Shown here: one piece after another, positions 20,225 through 31,417 of the stretch
Numbering within the stretch: position 1 is the stretch's first letter
Layout: every line of letters begins with the position of its first letter
DNA from: Neoceratodus forsteri
Taxonomy: Eukaryota; Chordata; Ceratodontiformes; Ceratodontidae
Assembly: GCA_016271365.2 (NCBI GenBank)
Contig: CM057456.1
Coordinates: 608,039,501 to 608,103,500, forward strand
Direction of reading: 5' to 3'
Length of the DNA: 64,000 nucleotides
Position numbers and translations under genes: made by a program
The notes under the pieces: generated by a model
Databases searched by the model: none
What the model was told of the DNA's origin: nothing
Seen by the model: only the letters and a program-made list of their open reading frames with translations

Positions 20225-23028
20225 ACCCCATAACAGTGACAAAGGACAAATGGCAAGTACTGTTGGCGATGCTAGGAAAGGAGGGCAGGATGGGAGGGGG
20301 AAAAGGGTGGAAGGTGGTTACCCTTAATGCTAGGAGCCTTGGGAGAAAACTGCAGAGTTACAGGTTCTCATGGCAGAGGGAGAGGTGGACATTGCAGTCA
20401 TCAGAGAACATGGGCCACCCAATACAATGACTGGGACCTGTCTGTACCAGGGTACAGATTATTTAAATGAGAGACAGAGCGATTGGGAAAGGAGGGGGTG
20501 GCACTATATGTGAAGGAAGGACTGAAGTGTGTAAGGGAGGAAGGGGAGGAGGGTAGTACGGAGTTACTTTGGATGCAAATCCAGGATTCCAAGAATAGGA
20601 TTCTTAGAATGGGAGTGGTGTACAGGCCACCATCTCAGACGGAGGAGTTAGACAGGGAACTATTGGGACAGATCAGGAGGACTTGTGAGAAGGGTAGTGT
20701 GGTGATTGTGGGGGACTTCAACATGCCAGGAGTGGACTGGAGCACCCCAACAACCAGGAACAGAAGGGAGCAGGTACTGCTGGATACCTTCCAGGACAGC
20801 TTCCTGCTGCAAATGGTCAGTGAACCAACCAGGTTAGGAAATACCCTTGACCTTGTGCTGGCAAATGGGACTTTGTGAGAGAACTTACAGTGGAGGAACC
20901 ACTGTCAGGGAGTGACCACCACTCAGTATGGCTCACATTGGATATGGGCAAGGAAGGAGTGGAATCTGGCACAATAGTGTTGGACTTCAGGAGGGCTGAC
21001 TTTGGGAGGATGGGAGAAGTGGTAAAAGGGTACCTGGCCAGCATTCAATCTAGTATGGACACTAACCAGAGGTGGGAGCTCATAAAGCTGGGGATAGTGG
21101 AGGCAACCAAAACCTGCTGCAAAGCCCAGAGCAAGAAGGCTAGGGCTAAGAAACCGATCTGGTTGAGCAAGGAGGTCATGGAAAAGGTAAGGAGGAAAAG
21201 AGCTGCCTTTAGGAAGTACAAGAAAACAGGGAGGGGCAGGACAGGAGGAGTACTTGACAGAATCGAAGGAGGTGACAGGGGCAGTAAGGGGAGCCAAAGC
21301 ATCTATGGAACTCAGGCTGGCACAAGGCATTAAGAAAGGGGAGAAGGACTTCTTTAAGTACATCAGGGAGAAAAGGAGCTGTAAGGACCACATAGTAATA
21401 ATTAGGAAGGAGGGGAGTTGGGTGGAAGCAGGGTGCGATAAGGCGGAAGTACTAAATGAGTACTTCTGCTCAGTATTTACTAAAGAGAAGAGGGGGGGTG
21501 ATGCCCAAGGTGGGAGAAATGGCAGAAGCAGGGGGGGAAGTGGTGACAGATGGGGAAATCATGGAGAGCAGAGTTCAAGAGGGTTTGAAGGCACTGAGGG
21601 TGGACAAGGTGCCAGGCCCAGATGGCATCCACCCCAGGGTACTGAAGGAGCTGGCAGAGGTCCTTGCAGGACCTTTGGCAGACCTATTTAATGCCTCACT
21701 ACATTTGGGGTGTGTACCTCAGGACTGGAGGATGGCTCATGTGGTGCCCCTCCACAAGAGTGGCCCCAAGGATGAACCAGGAAACTACAGACCAGTGAGC
21801 CTCACATCCATCGTGGGTAAGCTAATGGAGACTATCCTGAAGGAGAGGCTGGTGACCCTCCTAGAGGCCAAAGGACTACAGGACAGCAGACAGCATGGCT
21901 TCATATGAGGCACATCCTGCCAAACCAACCTGGTCGAGTTCTATGACTGGGTAAGTAGGCAACTGGACAGGGGACATGCAGTGGATGTCCTGTATCTGGA
22001 CTTCAGTAAGGCATTCGACTCAGTGCCACATGGAAGGCTGGGAAGGAAGTTAGTAGGCACAGGGGCCGGTGCAAAGCTGGTGAGATGGGTAGGAAACTGG
22101 CTGCAGGGAAGGCAACAGAGGGTGGTGGTGGGTGGGGAGCTCTCACACCCAAGGGCAGTGACGAACGGTGTTCCACAGGGCTCAGTGTTGGGACCAGTGT
22201 TGTTTGGGATATTCACTGTAGACATATCATGGGACATCAAGAGCAAGATCAGTCTGTTTGCTGATGATACCAAGGTAGGCGCGGTGGTGGATGACCTAGG
22301 GGGATGGCAGGGGTTGCAGGATGATCTGGCAAAGCTTGAAACCTAGTCAGACACCTGGCAACTGGGCTTTAATGCCAAAAGTGCAAGGTGCTGCATTTTG
22401 GGATGAAGAACCCAAGGAGGAGTTACCAGCTAGGGAGTGTAGCTAGCCCAGACAGAGGAGGAGAAGGATCTGGGTGTGCTCATTACAGGGTCAATGAACA
22501 ACTCGGCACAATGTAGGAAGGCAGCTGCAAGGCCAACAAAATGCTGGCTTGTATTGCAAGGGTATATCCTGCGAGGGAGGAGGTGATTCTGCCACTGTAT
22601 AGGTCATTAGTTAGACCACACCTGAGTACTACGTGCAGTACTGGCGTCCGTATCTGAAGAGGACATTAAGTTACTGGAGGGTGAGCGCAGAGCGACAAAG
22701 ATGATCAAGGGCTGGGGACTTGTCATATGAGAGGAGGTTGAAGGAGTTGAACATGTACTCACTGGAGGAGAGGAGAGGAGAGGAGAGGAGAGACAGGGGT
22801 GACATGATTGAAACCTTTAAATACATGAAAGGAATAAACAAGATGGGTACAGAGGGGCTGTTCAAAGTAAGGGAGGGGAGGGCCACCAGAGGCCATGATA
22901 TGAGACTGGAGCGAGGAAGGTTCAGGAGGGAGATGAGGAGACACTTTTTTACAGAGAGGGTGGTGGCTGGGTGGAATGCATTACCTGCTGAAGTAGTATG
23001 CAGCAGAACAGTGGACTGCTTCAAATGA
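20225..23028 (+). pseudogene. CR1 ORF2 (apurinic-type endonuclease plus reverse transcriptase), lightly decayed
   Basis: In order: VVTLNARSLG endonuclease start (about 20316), GVALYVKEGLKC (about 20490), GVVYRPPSQTEELDREL (about 20617), VVIVGDFNMPGVDW (about 20700-20740), VSEPTRLGNTLDLVLANG (about 20815), SGSDHHSVWLTL (about 20905), linker with FFKYIREKRS (about 21350), VLNEYFCSVFT (about 21450) and VPGPDGIHPRVLKELAEVLA (about 21610). Then VPLHKSGPKDEPGNYRPVSL (about 21745), HGFI (a stop follows), VLYLDFSKAFDSVPHGRL (about 21990), NGVPQGSVLGPVLF (about 22165) and an intact FADDTK catalytic box (22255-22272). Later parts (YSLEERR.., NALPAEVV) lie in shifted frames. Frameshifts near 20400, 20880, 21290 and 21480, and dense stops at 22350-22700, disable it. 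Confidence 0.85.
22766..22790 (+). repeat. (AGGAG)5 microsatellite inside CR1 coding sequence
   Basis: Five copies of a 5-bp unit lie in the part encoding the conserved YSLEERR..RGDMIETFKY region. The extra units add GEERR in frame, so 15 bp was gained without shifting the reading frame. Confidence 0.8.
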
Positions 23029-23194
23029 GGATGGGACAGACAAGGGGGAGGGTTAATGAAGGGGAAGGGTGGAAGGGAAGGGCAGCTGCAGAATAAGGGG
23101 TGCTAGCTGCACATTCGAGCAGACTTGATAGACCTCTAGGCCTTTATCTGCTGGCAAATTTTGCATGTTCGTATACTGTATGTATGAGTTTCCT

Positions 23195-26100
23195 GGAAGC
23201 CAAGGAAATACTGCTTGAATGGGACTTTGGCAAAAGGGAAAAAAGGTATGCTTTCAACTTTAATTTTCAAATACCCTCCATCTGGCTGAAAGGGGGATGC
23301 AGCATCAAATCCATATAAGGAAGGGTGGATTTCACTTTAAGCTGTGATCTTAGAAGGACACTCTGCAATGTTAGTCCACAGAAAGAGACATACCAACATT
23401 TTTGAGGGGTCAAAGGTTATAATAACCTAGCAACCAGAGATAAGAAAGAAGCTTCACTCCTTAGAGCTGAGGCCAGAGCGAGTGGTTGCTATGAACTTGA
23501 CCATGATGTATGGACATATTTATGCACCAACAGTACCTGGTACAGCCATTCTATGCTTGGGATACCTCTTTGAAAATCCTATGGACTTTCAGGAAAATGA
23601 GAAGATTTTTGCCTACAACCAAAAATGAAACATGATGTTAACCTGAAACTTCCACAAGTGGTAGGAAAAATTACAGCTGTCTATTCATCTAAGATTGGTA
23701 GTTGCAGCTGCCTTCTGGTCTTTGCTATTTACAAAACTTTGTGGCATCCAGACTGTCGGAGATAAACAAGCCAGCTTAGTCTTAAAGAGCAGGTGCTTAG
23801 TAAGGATGTATATCTTAAAGAATGAAAGTTTGGGGCCTTTAGTTATCTCTGTACTCATTTTGGTTTGCTTTTATTTATTTCTTTAATTACCTTTTCATCA
23901 TTTTATTTGCAGTTTGTCAACTACTAGCAAAAAATGCAATGGAATTATTGCATTGTGATGTTAGAAATTCTTTACTGGCAAGGCTGGCAGTGTATTTCAA
24001 TGGGAAACTGCTTACCTGTTTTTCAGATTTTGTATAGAGAAATAATACTTTCTACCACCAAATATTATATATGTAATAGAAATATGTGATTTTTGATAAC
24101 CTATGAACTTTTGTTCTAATTTAGCAGGTGATATTTTCTTTATAACCAGATTTTACTTGGGAAGAAAAAAAAATAGAAGCCGATTATTATTTTAGAAATC
24201 ATAAAATCATACAGATGGACCACAGTAGTGCAAACATATAAAAGTTAAAGTTTGTTGCTGAAAGAAGTATCTGTTTCTTTTGAAAAAGACAGAACAAATA
24301 TATTTAGTTTCTCATTGAAATACATTGGACTCCTAAGCAGCTGGCAGTTTCTGACATCACAATACCAAGATTCCATTACATTCTTTTTAACTAGCAGTGT
24401 GAAAAGCAAAGGTAAAAACCCATTTGTTTCACTGCATTATATTTTATTATGTAAGTAAAATGTAATTACTAACACACCAAAATACAATAAATAAAATAAT
24501 GAGTTGTCTATTTGATAGAAGTAAACACCTGCTCTTTAAAAGAAAAGCTGATCCCATGAACTTTCTGAATATATATCTCTTAAGTAAGAGTTTAAAGACA
24601 GAAAACTGTCAGCTCTGTTGGAAAGTTTCTCAATGAGCTCCAAACTAGATGAGGCCATGCCACATTAATCCCAAACAAAGAAACCATGTGCTTGTAAAAG
24701 AAATCTAATGTTTTATAGATTTTCCTGAAAAACTTTGTGGACAAATATCATATTATTCCGAAGCCTAGAATATTTAGAACAAGACTATCTCTTTGTTTTG
24801 AGAAACTTTGCTAAAAATATAAACGTATAGTCTTTATTACTCTAATTCAGGAAATACAGGTCCTAGAAACATGAAAAATGTGTTAAAAGACTCCATCCAA
24901 TGAGAGAAATTCAAAAATGCTGGTTTAAAAGTTATATTATTTTGCATGAAAAAGTTATGGAAGAAAATAATTTCATTTATAAAAGTGGACCTGAAGCAAA
25001 TGGGCCATGTTTAGCGTGGAGATAAAAGTCACCCATGCATCATCTGCAAGAACCAATCAGAATCTGGTGATGATGTCACTCAATCTGAAAACATATATGT
25101 GAATTTGGCCAAGTCCACCTCAGAACTGCCTGATTCTTTGATGTGTGAGGACCTATGTTGGCTGTCTTAGCAATTTTGGTTGTTTTAAGACTTTTACTAG
25201 GCCGAAAGCCTAGAAGCCACACCTGCTTGGAGGTCTGAAACCAGCATATGGTTAAGCCATTGATGTGTCTACCAGTGCTGCTGAGGTCAAGTCTGCAAGC
25301 TGATACAACATTGCCACAAGGTCCAACTGCAAGAACTGCTTGCTACAAAAAAGGGACTTTTTCCTAATATTGGATAAAGCAAAGTGTGTGGACATCCTGA
25401 CTGATGTAATGTTTTGAGCCTTCTGCTAAAACCAAGCATGGACAGAGACTGTTAATTTCACCAGCCAGAGCAAATCTGCAGAGCTGTTTGAAACAAATGA
25501 GTCTAAGGTTCGAGTGGAAAGGAATTAAAACAGAAAAGTCATAAAATACAGTTATCAAAAGGACTTTGCTGTTCACAAGGAAAGTCCTTTTCTGCAAACT
25601 GTGGTGGTGAAGGTTACCATTGTGCCTTGAACTGCTAGTGTCTTACTGTCTGATGTTCCCATCAAAATCCTGATAAGTGACTTTTTGGCGATTCGTGATG
25701 TCAAGCAAGAAAGATCCAGTCTGCACTGCTTCATTGATGCCAGAAGAGTCTATGGTTGCAGGTTGGGGGGGGGGAGACAAAGTACTACAGCCAAGCCAAG
25801 CCACTGAAGGACTTTTATCATCCAGAATCAGAAGTTCTGGCCAAGATTTTCAAAGTTAAAAGGAAAAGGCCAACCTCTACTATTAACCAGAAATTTAAGT
25901 ATTATTTTAATTATTTCAACTTTAATATTTTAATTTGACCTATCTGGGGAGGTAGCACAATAAACCTGCTTTTAATTACAAAATATTGGGTATACAATCA
26001 TGCTTAAATTTAAACAAAAATAAATACATTTTTGCATGCTATGAAGAATGAAAACAAGTCTTATACAGAAATATAATCTGAGAGACTAATGTAATGAGTT

Positions 26101-26635
26101 TGCATGTTCTTATGCAAGAAGGTTATGCTATATACAAAGCATGCTGAAAGCACAGTATGTAGCCAATGCCATTTATTGTGTTGAATATTGCTCACTCATT
26201 TGCTGCGTTGTCCATTTGCTAAAATATTAGTTTTGTTTGTTTTATTTCTTTGTGTTATTTGATTTTCTGAAACCTTTGTTGTTTACAGTTTTTATTATGC
26301 TTGATATTTATAATAATTAGGGATATTTAGAATATGTGTATAGGTGTTAATAAAGTTTATTTTTCGTATTTCTAAGTGTGGCAGAAACATATTTTACTGT
26401 TATCCAGAACCTGGAAAGCTAGGGATAATATCATATTTGAATGTTATAATTATGTATGGTAATTCTGAAAATATTTTGGAGTAAGGCCTGAGGTAAATCC
26501 AAGTGTTGTATTATAAAAAGTGATATTATAACACAGGCGCTGAAAACTTTTTTATGGCGTCAGGCCTTTAGTGATATGTAATGAAGGGACCCATTATTTT
26601 ATTTATTATTGTTCTTGTTGATTTTGTTATTGTGG
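23195..26635. other. AT-rich non-coding stretch
   Basis: No gene recognised on either strand. A region near 24960-25950 is less AT-rich and carries CCAATCAG and TATATG motifs, as a decayed LTR or promoter might, but no terminal repeats, primer site or coding domain accompany it. I make no assignment. Confidence 0.4.
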
Positions 26636-26639
26636 TTTT

Positions 26640-26712
26640 AATTTTTGTACAGTGTCTTGGTATTTCGAAAGGTGCTTAAGTAAATAAAGTTAGTATTATT
26701 ATTATTATTATT
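26640..26712 (+). mobile_element. L2-type LINE 3' tail with (TTA)n
   Basis: The sequence GTGTCTTGGTATTTCGAAAG then GTGCTTAAGTAAATAAAG followed by (TTA)7 closely resembles the 3' terminal stem and trinucleotide tail of vertebrate L2 LINEs, of the form CTTGAAAAGCGCTATATAAA plus a short repeat. Only the tail is visible; upstream DNA shows no reverse transcriptase. Confidence 0.65.
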
Positions 26713-26984
26713 AAAAGGAGAAATGGCATGACCTCTCAGTATTAAAATACATTGACATACTGGATATTGATTAGGATGGATAATGAACACATACAATGAA
26801 ATATGGAGCCCATTCAAAATTCTAGCCCACCAGATTCCAACAGCCCATTGCATATTTATTTAATAAAACTGAAATGAGGTTCAAAAAATTAAGAAAGGGT
26901 AAAAGGAGGAATGAAGATTAAGAAAGAAAAGGAGATGAAGGTAAGAAAGGAAAAAAGGAATCAGGAAGGAGGGGAATGAGGCAG

Positions 26985-27180
26985 ATCAGCTGACAGGTAG
27001 AAAGTGGCACTGGTCATGGATGGTCACCATTCAGAGTTCAGGGATATGTTGAGTGGAGTACCACAGGGGTCAATACTGGCTGCATTGCTCCATGACATAT
27101 TTATTGATGGACATGGAGAATGGGGTCAGAAGTAGGTTGCTCAAGTTTTGATGCTTTGGAATTTAGGAACCTCTGATTCT
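26985..27180 (+). pseudogene. CR1-group reverse transcriptase fragment (GVPQGS block)
   Basis: The translation contains MLSGVPQGSILAALLHDIFI (about 27050-27105), the motif-B region that follows the active-site aspartate of CR1-group enzymes. The catalytic box after it is not recognisable. It is in the same orientation as the fragment at 29030-29640, which supplies the next part of the protein, so the two may be one LINE split by about 1.8 kb of inserted DNA including the palindrome at 27242. Confidence 0.65.
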
Positions 27181-27185
27181 GAGTC

Positions 27186-27227
27186 TATTCTGATTCTGGT
27201 TAAGACATCAGTGGTGGAATCAGAATA
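27186..27227. repeat. Short hairpin TATTCTGATTC
   Basis: Perfect 11-bp arms, TATTCTGATTC (27186-27196) and GAATCAGAATA (27217-27227), around a 20-base loop, immediately left of a palindromic element. Confidence 0.7.
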
Positions 27228-27241
27228 CCAATTCTATGTAA

Positions 27242-27388
27242 GCAATAAGACATGATGGGGTGTGCATTTCGGTGTGATAACCGCACTTCTAGGGGCGTAG
27301 TTAGGCATGAGGCTGAAGGCCGAGTGCCGGTCGTCCCTAGGATTGCGGTTATCACACTGTAATGCACAACCCCCAGTGTCTTATTGCA
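27242..27388. mobile_element. GCAATAA palindrome, copy 3
   Basis: A 147-bp palindrome. Left arm GCAATAAGACATGATGGGGT then GTGATAACCGC pairs with right arm GCGGTTATCACACTGTAATG ending ACTTATTGC equivalents. The centre (inverted) reads GCACTCGGCCTTCAGCCTCA, the family centre. Right of the arm, ACTTATAAAATGTCCC is the inverse of the GGGACATTGTATAATTGC end seen at 51008. Confidence 0.8.
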
Positions 27389-27394
27389 CTTATA

Positions 27395-28950
27395 AAATGT
27401 CCCTTTATTTTTAGAAGCAGTTTTTTAATTTTAACACATTTTTAAATAAGTAAAATGTAAGTGAATCTGTGCTTTTAACATAAAATAGTCCTTCCACCTA
27501 TTGGTGCTAGATTAAAGTAGTGTTATACAGTTTGTGCCTCCCTGCCCACTTAAGCTTCATATTCCCCTTCCAGCCACAACAATTCACAAATGCTGTTTTT
27601 CTCATTCTAAGCATGACACATAGCCTCCTTATTTTATTTCATTCTCCTCATTCTGTAGACAAAATTAAAAGGAAGCCATAACAGAGACTTCTCAGTTCCC
27701 CAGTGCTGCAGGCATGAGCGTAGTTCAAACCTGCCACACTCACTGACAGCATCATGAACTGCTCACTCTGTCCTAAAAGATAAACAGCAGGGGGAGTCTT
27801 TTATCACCTTTTCTCTTTGTGTATATAGTATTATTGCTTACTTTCTTCATTCTGTTTTTTTTTTCATCTGTGTTTTCCCACATTCAAGAAATTGAATGTT
27901 TATCATGGAATGTTTACCATGGAATACAGGGATTCAAAATTCTGCTCAGTTCTACTAGCAGAATGTTCCTCTACTAACATACTGTACACACAGACGACAA
28001 AGGCCTGTTTTAGAGCCAGAGACTCAATTATTTCAATTGTCAGGGAAAGCAGAAGAGATTTCCCTGATGAGCAGGTAAAGACAGAAGGGGGATTTTTCAC
28101 TGTTAGCAAAGAAACAGTTGTAATTAAAACTATAAACAATAATTAATGTTTCTAATTTGTTTATGTATGTAAAGAGAGTGAGACGATCAGGTAAACAATA
28201 TTTAATTAATTTGTTTTATTTTATATTTAAGATCATTTTAATTTTAGGGCCCAGTTGAAGGTTTCTACAGTGTAAAGGTAGCGGCCATGTTTGTGGTGGA
28301 AGATCAGTTCTGGTTGCAGAGAGACTGATGGAAGATAGTTCTCGTTGTAGGAGGACTGATCTGCTCATTGTGTAATGTGGTTTAGTACCAGGATGACTGT
28401 GCATATACAGAGAATTAATGTACAGTCAGCTGATCTGTCTTGGCCAATGAGATTTCTGAATTTTTTCTTGCCATTTTATAAATCTGAATACAGTATGGCT
28501 CCCATAAAAAACCCATCCACATGGATTACACTGAGAAAAATGAAATTTAAACCCTGTCTGACCCTCTTTTCTCTATCCTTCTGTATCCCCACACTCCCAT
28601 GTCCTACCTTTAGGCAACTGCTACAGGAAAAGCCTGGGGGTTGATCTGGCTGAGTGGCTGCTGGTCCTGAGCTGTAGTGCTGCCAGTCCCACCCAACTAC
28701 ACTCATTGTCTGAGTCCTCCACTAAGGTCCATTATGTGTGGTGGTCATTCATCCATAAATCCACAGACCACCGCTCCAACCTGTCACCTCACCAGTTCTT
28801 CAAAACCAAAATCCTGAATTCCATAAAAATGCTTGGAATCCAATTGAATCCAATTTAGCAAAATTGATTCCAAGCAACCCTAGTTTGCTAACAACACCTT
28901 ACTGGAATGAAAAGTGAATAAAGAAGAATGAAGGACATACCATGGGTTGC
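27395..28950. other. AT-rich non-coding stretch
   Basis: No gene recognised. A hairpin at 28831-28875 has arms GCTTGGAATC and GATTCCAAGC with partial pairing of the intervening CAATT. The block probably interrupts the CR1 fragments on either side. Confidence 0.4.
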
Positions 28951-29029
28951 CATAAAGCCCAAGGGGCACGGGGCAGGAAATAGGACCAGAGATTTATTGT
29001 GGGACATGCAAGGTATTACACCTGAAGAC

Positions 29030-29640
29030 AATGAATCTGGGTCACAAATGCACCCTGTGTGTTGTAACAGTGGATATTACAACCAGGGTAAAGGATCTAT
29101 GGCTAATTTTAGACAGTAAGCTGAAGTCAGACAAGCAATTTGCTGTTGCGGTCAAGAGAACACACACATTTGTTGAGGTGCTTTAGGAGGGGATAAGAAG
29201 CAGGTCAAGGGAGATGATCCTTCCCCTGTACAAAGCCTTGGTTAGACCATGCCTCAAGTACTGCATCTGCTTCTGATCACTACAGTAGAGAAAGGACATT
29301 GAAGAAATCAAGAGGTCTAACAAAGGGTTACCATGCTGATTAGAAGCTTAGGTGAAAAACTATGAGGACATACTCAAATTGTTTTAGCATGGAAAAGAGA
29401 ATGTTGAGAGGGAACATTATCATGGTGTTTCAAATAATGAAAGGTCTGGACAGTGGAGTATACACAGATGTTTGAGCTGGTGAGTGCAAGTAGAATCAAC
29501 AGGCTTGCACTCAAACAAGGAGGCTGGAGAACAGGGAATATTATAAATCTTTACATCACACAGGGTGGTTAACCTGTAGAATAGACTCCCTGGTGAAGTG
29601 GGAAGTGGCGATTGAAGCATCACCAGATGTAGATGTACAT
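29030..29640 (+). pseudogene. CR1 reverse transcriptase C-terminal fragment
   Basis: The translation gives KDLWLILDSKLKSDKQFAVA (about 29088-29150), REMILPLYKALVRPCLKYCI (about 29210-29270), RKDIEEIKRSNKG (about 29292) and, after frameshifts, NRLPGEVGSGD (about 29580). This corresponds in order to the CR1 series KDLGV..DSKL, REVILPLY..LVRPHLEYC, RDIELLERVQRRA and NSLPEEVV. Many stops make it non-functional. Confidence 0.75.
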
Positions 29641-29847
29641 AACTACGAACTGCAGCAGGTACAAATGTTGTAATGGCAATAATAAGTGCTCAAGTATAGC
29701 CCCACACATTGGGTGCGGGATGCCTAGATATGCATACCCCTTAAACATAGTTGTTGTAAAACTAATAGTTTTAATCCATTGATTACACTAGCTACCTGCT
29801 CTTTAAAGCAAGAGAAATCAATTATAATAAAAAGGACCATCAAGAGT

Positions 29848-29863
29848 AGGTACTGTGTGGAGG
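29848..29863. repeat. Putative left target duplication of L1 copy 1
   Basis: AGGTACTGTGTGGAGG here and AGGTACTATATGAGGG at 51422-51437 match at 12 of 16 positions. They lie directly outside the proposed 5' end and the A-tail of the L1. This is the divergence expected for an old duplication, but chance similarity cannot be excluded. Confidence 0.45.
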
Positions 29864-29880
29864 TCATGTGTGTGCTGGAA

Positions 29881-29892
29881 GGAAGATGGCCA
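29881..29892 (+). promoter_or_regulatory. YY1-like motif at L1 5' end
   Basis: GGAAGATGGCCA near the first bases of the L1 matches the AAGATGGCC core bound by YY1, which positions transcription starts in mammalian L1 5' UTRs. Its place about 20 bp from the proposed 5' end argues that the element was inserted full length. Function in this lineage is inferred by analogy. Confidence 0.5.
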
Positions 29893-30096
29893 CCTAAACC
29901 CTTAGCTCCCATCCTCCACCAGAGGTATCCACATCCATCCGCCAACATTGATCGTCCATGAATGGCACAGCTCCCTGATTCCTGTAATGGAAAAACATGT
30001 CAACAGAGCTGACCAGTTCTGAGCTCCTCAAGACACCACAAGTTCAAGAAAAACCACAACACCTCACCTCCAGCTAAATGCCAGCCAGCCTGCAAG

Positions 30097-30949
30097 ATGG
30101 CTATGATCCACAGCTCTGGATCTCCTTCTTCCACTGAGGATCAGCACTCTAGTTTTCTAAAATGGATTGCAATTAATATTAAATTGATCAGGGCTATGGT
30201 CACTGAAATGCAAAATAGCATTCTGGAGCTCACTGGGTGAGTCACATAAACTAAAACCCAGCTGACGGCCCTCACAAGCTCCCAAGAGGCACATGAAGAT
30301 CACCTGAAAGCCACAGAAACCAAAATAGAATGACTGTCAGTAAAACTTGTGGACTTGGAGGGGAGGAGACACCAAAAATCCTGTGCATACTGGAGATCCA
30401 GTAGGATCTAGAAAGCAAGGCCCAGTAAAGTGTCTTTGGGCCCAGCATCCTCTTTGGCTACAACTAGATCAAGCAGTATTTGATTTTGAGCTGGACTGAG
30501 CACATCACATCCACAGATCCAAGTCCGCCTCCCCAGCAGCATGCCCTAGGCCTCTTACATTTAAACTCCTTAGATATCAGGATAAGCAAATAATTCTGAA
30601 GGAAGCAGGAGAGCTGCAGGATATCATGGTAGCTGGGAAACGCATATCATTTTACCCAGACTATCCATGAGTTGTCTTGGAATGCTGCCAGGCTTTTGAT
30701 ATAATTAAGTCTGGACTTCACAGCCATGGAATTCAGTACTCCTTCCTTTATCCAGCCGTCCTGGCCATGTCATCACAGGGAAAGATTTACCATTTCCAGA
30801 CACCCAACCAGGCAGACTGTTACCTGCAGGCAGCCCTGGGTCCCGCCTGCACTCAGCAAGCACCAGCTTCCACTCACTCCCCAGCACTCCTGCATGAGGG
30901 TTCAGTGACAGTTGAAATCACTGTGCCAACTACCCCCATGCACATGTAA
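30097..30949 (+). pseudogene. L1 ORF1 (RNA-binding chaperone) remnant, copy 1
   Basis: L1 ORF1 makes the trimeric nucleic-acid chaperone of the L1 particle. Starting at the ATG at 30097, the translation shows an N-terminal coiled-coil stretch (IRAMVTEMQNSILELTG, then HEDHLKATETKIE and SVKLVDLE, about 30200-30360). The RRM-like region is disrupted. The C-terminal domain is clear: FKLLRYQDKQIILKEA (about 30560-30607), VAGKRISFYPDYP (about 30630), then GIQYSFLYPAVLAMSSQGKI (about 30735-30795). Stops and two frame changes inactivate it. The C-terminal frame ends at 30949. Confidence 0.8.
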
Positions 30950-31417
30950 ACCATGAGACACAGTGAGCAGAACTGTAATATCAGGTATGTAAGCAGAGTA
31001 GAGTTTTGGAACCTGTTTAATAAATTTAATTTAGCCTCAAACTCTCCAGTCCATGGACCTCCATTTATGCGCTGTCTGGTTTGTTGGTATAGTAGGGCTA
31101 GCTGCCCTGACAGCAACTCCACCCTGCACCGATTATTTGCAGCACCTACGTGGAGGTGTTTGGTTATTGAATACTCCAAGCTGTTTCCCAGTTACCACAT
31201 TGTTTGGACTATTATGCACTGTGTTTGGACTCTTATTAGTTCTATTTTGAGCTGTTGTTGTGTGTTTGTTTAATTGTGCTAGTACGAGTGACTACAGACA
31301 AGTAAGGGTGAGTAGTTAAGGCCCTGCCATGGACTCCCTAGAAGCCTTCTTGGCAGAACTGTTGTTGCCTATACACAGTCAATCCCTCCTGAATGTCCTT
31401 CCAACAGACTGTGAGGT

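Larger units (their letters stand above)
20045..23190 (+). mobile_element. CR1 LINE, best preserved copy in the window
   Basis: A 3.15-kb plus-strand CR1 containing the short leader of ORF2, all of the endonuclease, the reverse transcriptase and a CR1 3' UTR. The end GCAGACTTGATAGACCTCTA then GGCC.TTATCTGCTGGCAAA (about 23118-23160) is shared, in inverse orientation, with the CR1 at 33.5 kb. The 5' boundary near 20045 is a sharp change from AT-rich DNA and lies before the endonuclease, so ORF1 is missing. I could not identify a clear target duplication, which is common for CR1. Confidence 0.85.

Noticed and set aside
20923..21393. 156-codon minus-strand frame
   Set aside because: Antisense to the CR1 endonuclease/linker at 20045-23190; no independent domain.
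24960..25950. Solo LTR or promoter suggested by CCAATCAG and TATATG motifs
   Set aside because: Motifs are too short, there is no TG..CA bounded unit with target duplication, and no downstream gene.
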